Part shown: one piece after another, positions 30,138 to 33,257 of the stretch
Layout of the letters: each line of letters begins with the position of its first letter
Position numbering within the stretch: position 1 is the stretch's first letter
Assembly (NCBI GenBank): GCA_009760855.2
Contig: WPIO01000517.1
Span: forward strand, 1 to 33,257
Reading direction: 5' to 3'
Length of the DNA stretch: 33,257 bases
Origin: Cristatella mucedo
Lineage: Eukaryota; Bryozoa; Phylactolaemata; Cristatellidae
Program-made: the position numbers and the translations under genes
Notes under the pieces: generated by a model
Seen by the model: the letters and a program-made list of their open reading frames with translations, nothing else
What the model was told of the DNA's origin: nothing
Database searches by the model: none

Positions 30138-30866
30138 CATAACGTGCTAAAATTCAGATTTGCTCAGTCGAGGATAGTATATCCACTTCGGCTCATTAAT
30201 TTTGTAAATTCGCCCCATTTACTGCACTTATTGCATGCCACTCTACCGGCATGTGCAATCGGGTTCTTACTGCTAGGAAAAAATCTGCTGCTCGGCTTGT
30301 CTGTCCGGAGGTCTTTAGTTGCCACGTCGCACTACTTTTAGTTAACCTGATCCTAGTCAAGCAGAGTATCAATTGCAACCTTAAAAAAGTGTCAACCGGG
30401 TATGCGATGGTCGTGGGCTCGAGCCGACGGCATAAGTAAAGCATCGAAGTAGAGATCAGGTTTTTCTGGCGGGCTAAGACGAATTAGATTTTCATCATTT
30501 TATACTTACGTCTATTTACTCTCAGATTTCAGAATAGCAGTCAGGGTTGCTTCCCTATCGAGTTAGGCATAATGCCACCAGCTTTTCTAAATCACATCGC
30601 TTAGCAATACCTCGTAAAAGCTGTGCCAGCTGTGCTCTCCTAGCCTGGAAGTATCTCCTCAGCATACGTCAGGACATAACTTTCACTTGAAATCATTAAA
30701 AAATTTTTTAAACCACTGGTTATCACAGCATTTAGTGGAATTTAATAATCTGTACTGTGTCTAAATTAGTTGAACGTTTGAGAAATCTTCCTTTACTGCA
30801 GATGTTAAGCCGATGAAGAGAATGTGTTCTCTGTGGTCGCTATGCAACTTGATCATTATCATATTT
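30138..30866 (+). mobile_element. L2 fragment in copy B
   Basis: Counterpart of 7268-8012: GCTAAAATTCAGATTTGCTC, CTACCGGCATGTGCAATCGG, CTGCTCGGCTTGTCTGTCCG, ending in GCAACTTGATCATTATCATA. Decayed in all frames. Confidence 0.7.
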
Positions 30867-30989
30867 TTTTTAATGCCGTATACCAGTGACGACCCTTTGG
30901 CTACCTGTGCTTAAGAGGCTGGTTGATTATTTTAGCCAGGCACCATCCCGTCTTGAGGTTTCTCACAGATGTAGGACCTAGATGATTTC

Positions 30990-31540
30990 AGGACGTAAGT
31001 ACACACGGCCAGGAGAGGTGACAGGCGCCTGGTAATACGTTAGTTATCGCTAAGGTAAAACGCAGACAAACAACCAAGCAAATCAAGAGAGAGAGACTGT
31101 TGATAAGCCTGCATTCTTGAAGAGGTGGTTTCAAACCCTGAGTATTTAGAGGTATTTCCCTAAAACATCTCTTGACCTCACTCTCTGTGTTTGAAGTTGG
31201 AATATTAAAACGTAACCGGTTAGTCACAATTGGTTCTAGCATTTTTAGATGGAATTGCTGTAGGCGGATTGGCTGCAAGAGGTAAAATTTCTTCTGGTCT
31301 AGTGTATCTTTCTTAAGCAGCTTCCTAACAATAGTCCGATTTAAAGCTGCAGGAAAAAACTACGTCTAAAAATACCACTCGTGTCTCGATTGAAAATGTC
31401 TACCAGTGTACGCAATGCTGTAGGCAAGGGTAAGAGATTTTTGTAAATACTGAAGTCCACGAACTATATTCCCATGACCGTAGTTAGTAATGACTGCATG
31501 TAACGATGATCTACTAAAGTCTTAACTGAACTTGCTGATG
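30990..31540 (-). mobile_element. L2-type RT fragment, antisense, in copy B
   Basis: Counterpart of 8205-8780; minus-strand frame with QPIRLQQFHLKMLEPIVTNR, LRFNIPTSNTESEVKRCFRE. Frameshifted and stopped in other parts. Confidence 0.65.
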
Positions 31541-31729
31541 GAGTTAGGAGAGTTGAGCTCGTGCAACTTGGATAATCGATTGCAACGAAACCGTTCCCGT
31601 GTGCCCTTCATCCATGAAAAGAGGCTCTGCCTCATCGATCAGTGGTGGCAAACGGTGCAGCTACTGCTGTGCAGTAAGTGAAACCTGCTGTTAGCAACGC
31701 TCTACTTATCATGGCCTATATAGCTGCAT

Positions 31730-31885
31730 CCTATTTAGAAATAAGCCGTGTTAGCTGAGACACAATAATTCACAAGAAAAGAAATTAACCAAGGCTTTCA
31801 AGAGAATACGGAAAACTTTAGCTCTTAGCTGTCGCATAATCTTTGAACACTTTTGGAGTTAAGCTTGCATGAAGATACATATATA
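31730..31885 (+). mobile_element. Older family-2 LINE 3' end in copy B
   Basis: GGAAAACTTTAGCTCTTAGC ... TTTTGGAGTTAAGCTTGCAT, GAAGATACATATATAC; same element as at 9040-9202. Confidence 0.5.
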
Positions 31886-33257
31886 CAGGCATCTTGGGTC
31901 CAGGCTTGACAGGCATCTTGTTTGGGCAGCAGCTGCTGATCGCTATCAGCTAGCTTCAGATTGCAGACCCAACGGTCAGGTCATGGCCACTCGTGATTCA
32001 CGTCATGTGTGCATTCTTAGAGCTAACAAACGTTTATTGCTCACTCCACGTCGTATTGATAGCCATGAAGGTTCTTTTGCAACTGCCTTAATGAGGTTGA
32101 TTAATCAGCTCGCTCATTGTGTTTTACATCTTTTCCGAACGCATTATTTTTGTAGAAATATCAAAGCGTTTCTGGACACCAGCAAAGGTGGCAACATCTA
32201 CCTTGGGGTGAATAATAAGGGTATCATTAAAGGTATACTGCAACCTCCTTTTCAGGGATGGATTGTTTTTGAGAGTTGGCTCTTTCGTTGTAGAATATTT
32301 ACCTGTTGCATTAGACTTCTTTGATAGACGCTATTGATGTGCCGGCTCCAATTGTTCTGCCTATAGAAGGTGATTGGCTGGCTCATCTAAGTTTAAGTAA
32401 CCTCTTGTTTGCCTTGTTATAGGCATGTCTACTGGTAATGATGAATACAATGTTTTGGATTTAGTATTTGTAATTTAAGTATTTGTTATAGAAGATAGAC
32501 TTTGCCTAAGCTATGATTGATTAGGGCGATGTTAGTTGTTGTTTGCTGCCTTTGTGCTGTAGGATTGGGGGTGTTGTGCACGTTTTTTGCTGTCTTTCCA
32601 TAGTTTACCAATTGCCTAAATTTATTCATGGTCATGTCCATGCAAATAGTGTCTAACGAAACGCTTTAGGTTGACAGATCGTAGGTGAAAACGGGTGTCA
32701 TTGATATCCTTTGATAAACGTCTATCGGTAACGAATTTGTCAGAGAAATTCAGTTAGGTTATAATGATGTAAGGATATTGAGTTTTGGCAGCCCCTTGGT
32801 GTACATGATCTCTGTCTTGGCACTTAAGAGATCCACGAATGAATTGCTAATGAAAACAAAGTATTGCCAAGTATTTAGTGTAAATACTACATCGTAACTG
32901 GGATTATGTGATTAGATGTAAAATACACATTGCCAGCATGTCAATACGTTTGCAGTTGCATGCACGGTGTCAGCACTCGTATTGGCTTTGAGGAAAGATC
33001 GCACAGACTTATCAAACAACTCGAGTGAGATGTGGTATTAGCATCGCCTTCAATGTTTTCACTCAGGCAACAGAGTGACGGCAGTCGGCAGCTATTGTTT
33101 ATGCTTGGGAAATGCAAACTGATGCTAGAGTGTCTGAATTATGTAAGGTTAATTCGTAGTTCAGCTGAGCTGCTCAGTCAGAAAACCGGGTAATGCTCTG
33201 CTTAGGAGAGCCTTTAATCTCGCATGGGCAGCACTGGCACTGCTCTGCACTGGTTCC

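Larger units (their letters stand above)
29713..32256 (+). pseudogene. Schlafen-like pseudogene, copy B (two exons)
   Basis: Exon 2 equivalent 29713-29879 and exon 3 equivalent 32157-32256. Damage seen: an in-frame TAA early in the first exon (after KTYK); one extra base near 29825 (exon 167 nt against 166), which brings a TAG into frame; and GT to GG at the 5' splice site after exon 3 (CAG/GGATGG), so the frame runs through into intron. The E-x4-E pair is kept, but the GVxD aspartate is Asn (GVNNKG). It keeps the textbook GG (SKGGNIYLGV) that copy A has lost. No exons 4-7 follow before the window ends. Confidence 0.8.
29570..33150 (+). repeat. Segmental duplication, copy B
   Basis: Sister of 6690-10468, same strand. 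The left edge is near GGCTTGTGAACAATTGGATA (29577) and the right edge near 33150, after GTGTCTGAATTATGTAAGGTTA. It therefore contains the equivalents of exons 2 and 3 but stops inside the following intron, leaving exons 4-7 behind. Intron and exon divergence look similar by eye, as expected for a copy not under selection. Confidence 0.85.

Noticed and set aside
31869-32324. 151-codon frame as an intact Schlafen-like gene in copy B
   Set aside because: Only residues from about 32157 are the AlbA_2 exon; the part before is intron that happens to be open, and the end runs past a mutated donor site.

Overview
The window is animal (metazoan) genomic DNA. Genes are split by spliceosomal introns, long stretches are non-coding, and the sequence is packed with decayed non-LTR (LINE) retrotransposons, a tRNA-derived SINE and simple repeats. 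There are no bacterial gene arrays, rRNA or CRISPR. The LINEs are CR1/L2-clade elements of the kind common in invertebrates. I cannot assign a phylum from the sequence.

The one host gene I can support runs on the + strand from about 6054 to 15000. It is a seven-exon gene for a small (about 264 residue) Schlafen-like protein built around an AlbA_2 (SLFN core) domain. A CpG-rich stretch (5220-6050) precedes an ATG in strong context, six introns have mostly consensus borders, and an AATAAA signal follows the stop by about 190 bases. The E-x4-E ... GVxD acidic residues that form the nuclease site of SLFN11/SLFN13-type proteins are all present. The exon 4/exon 5 junction is problematic in phase.

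Part of this gene is duplicated. Copy A (6690-10468, exons 2 and 3 with introns) has a sister, copy B (29570-33150), on the same strand 23 kb downstream. Copy B is a pseudogene: an in-frame stop, a 1-base insertion and a destroyed 5' splice site. A third, older remnant (copy C, exon at 26275-26440) carries a stop. LINE and SINE fragments inside the introns are shared by A and B and so predate that duplication; an expanded (GA)n run, a 29-bp tandem duplication and a short LINE 3' end occur only in A.

The rest is mostly repeats. L2-type fragments with AAAGCGC-rich 3' ends and (ATT)n tails lie at 318-1290, 3796-4740, 7268-8012, 8205-8780, 16455-17895, 18495-18908, 19465-19802, 20298-22340, 24500-24730, 25071-25881, 27128-27670, 30138-30866 and 30990-31540. 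A second LINE family with a (TACA)n or (TGTAA)n tail is at 2420-3397, 3608-5016, 9040-9202, 11590-11980 and 28350-29115. A clean nested insertion is visible at 3608-5016, where an L2 with 7-bp target-site duplications split a family-2 element whose uninterrupted paralogue sits next to it. SINE copies lie at about 135-316, 1930-2108, 5022-5205 and 6255-6420. No retrotransposon here is intact.

Stretches where I recognise nothing: 1290-1845, 12000-13960, 14070-14420, 15520-16450, 18910-19245, 19810-20190, 22340-22775, 22855-24330, 25885-26140 and 27680-28345.
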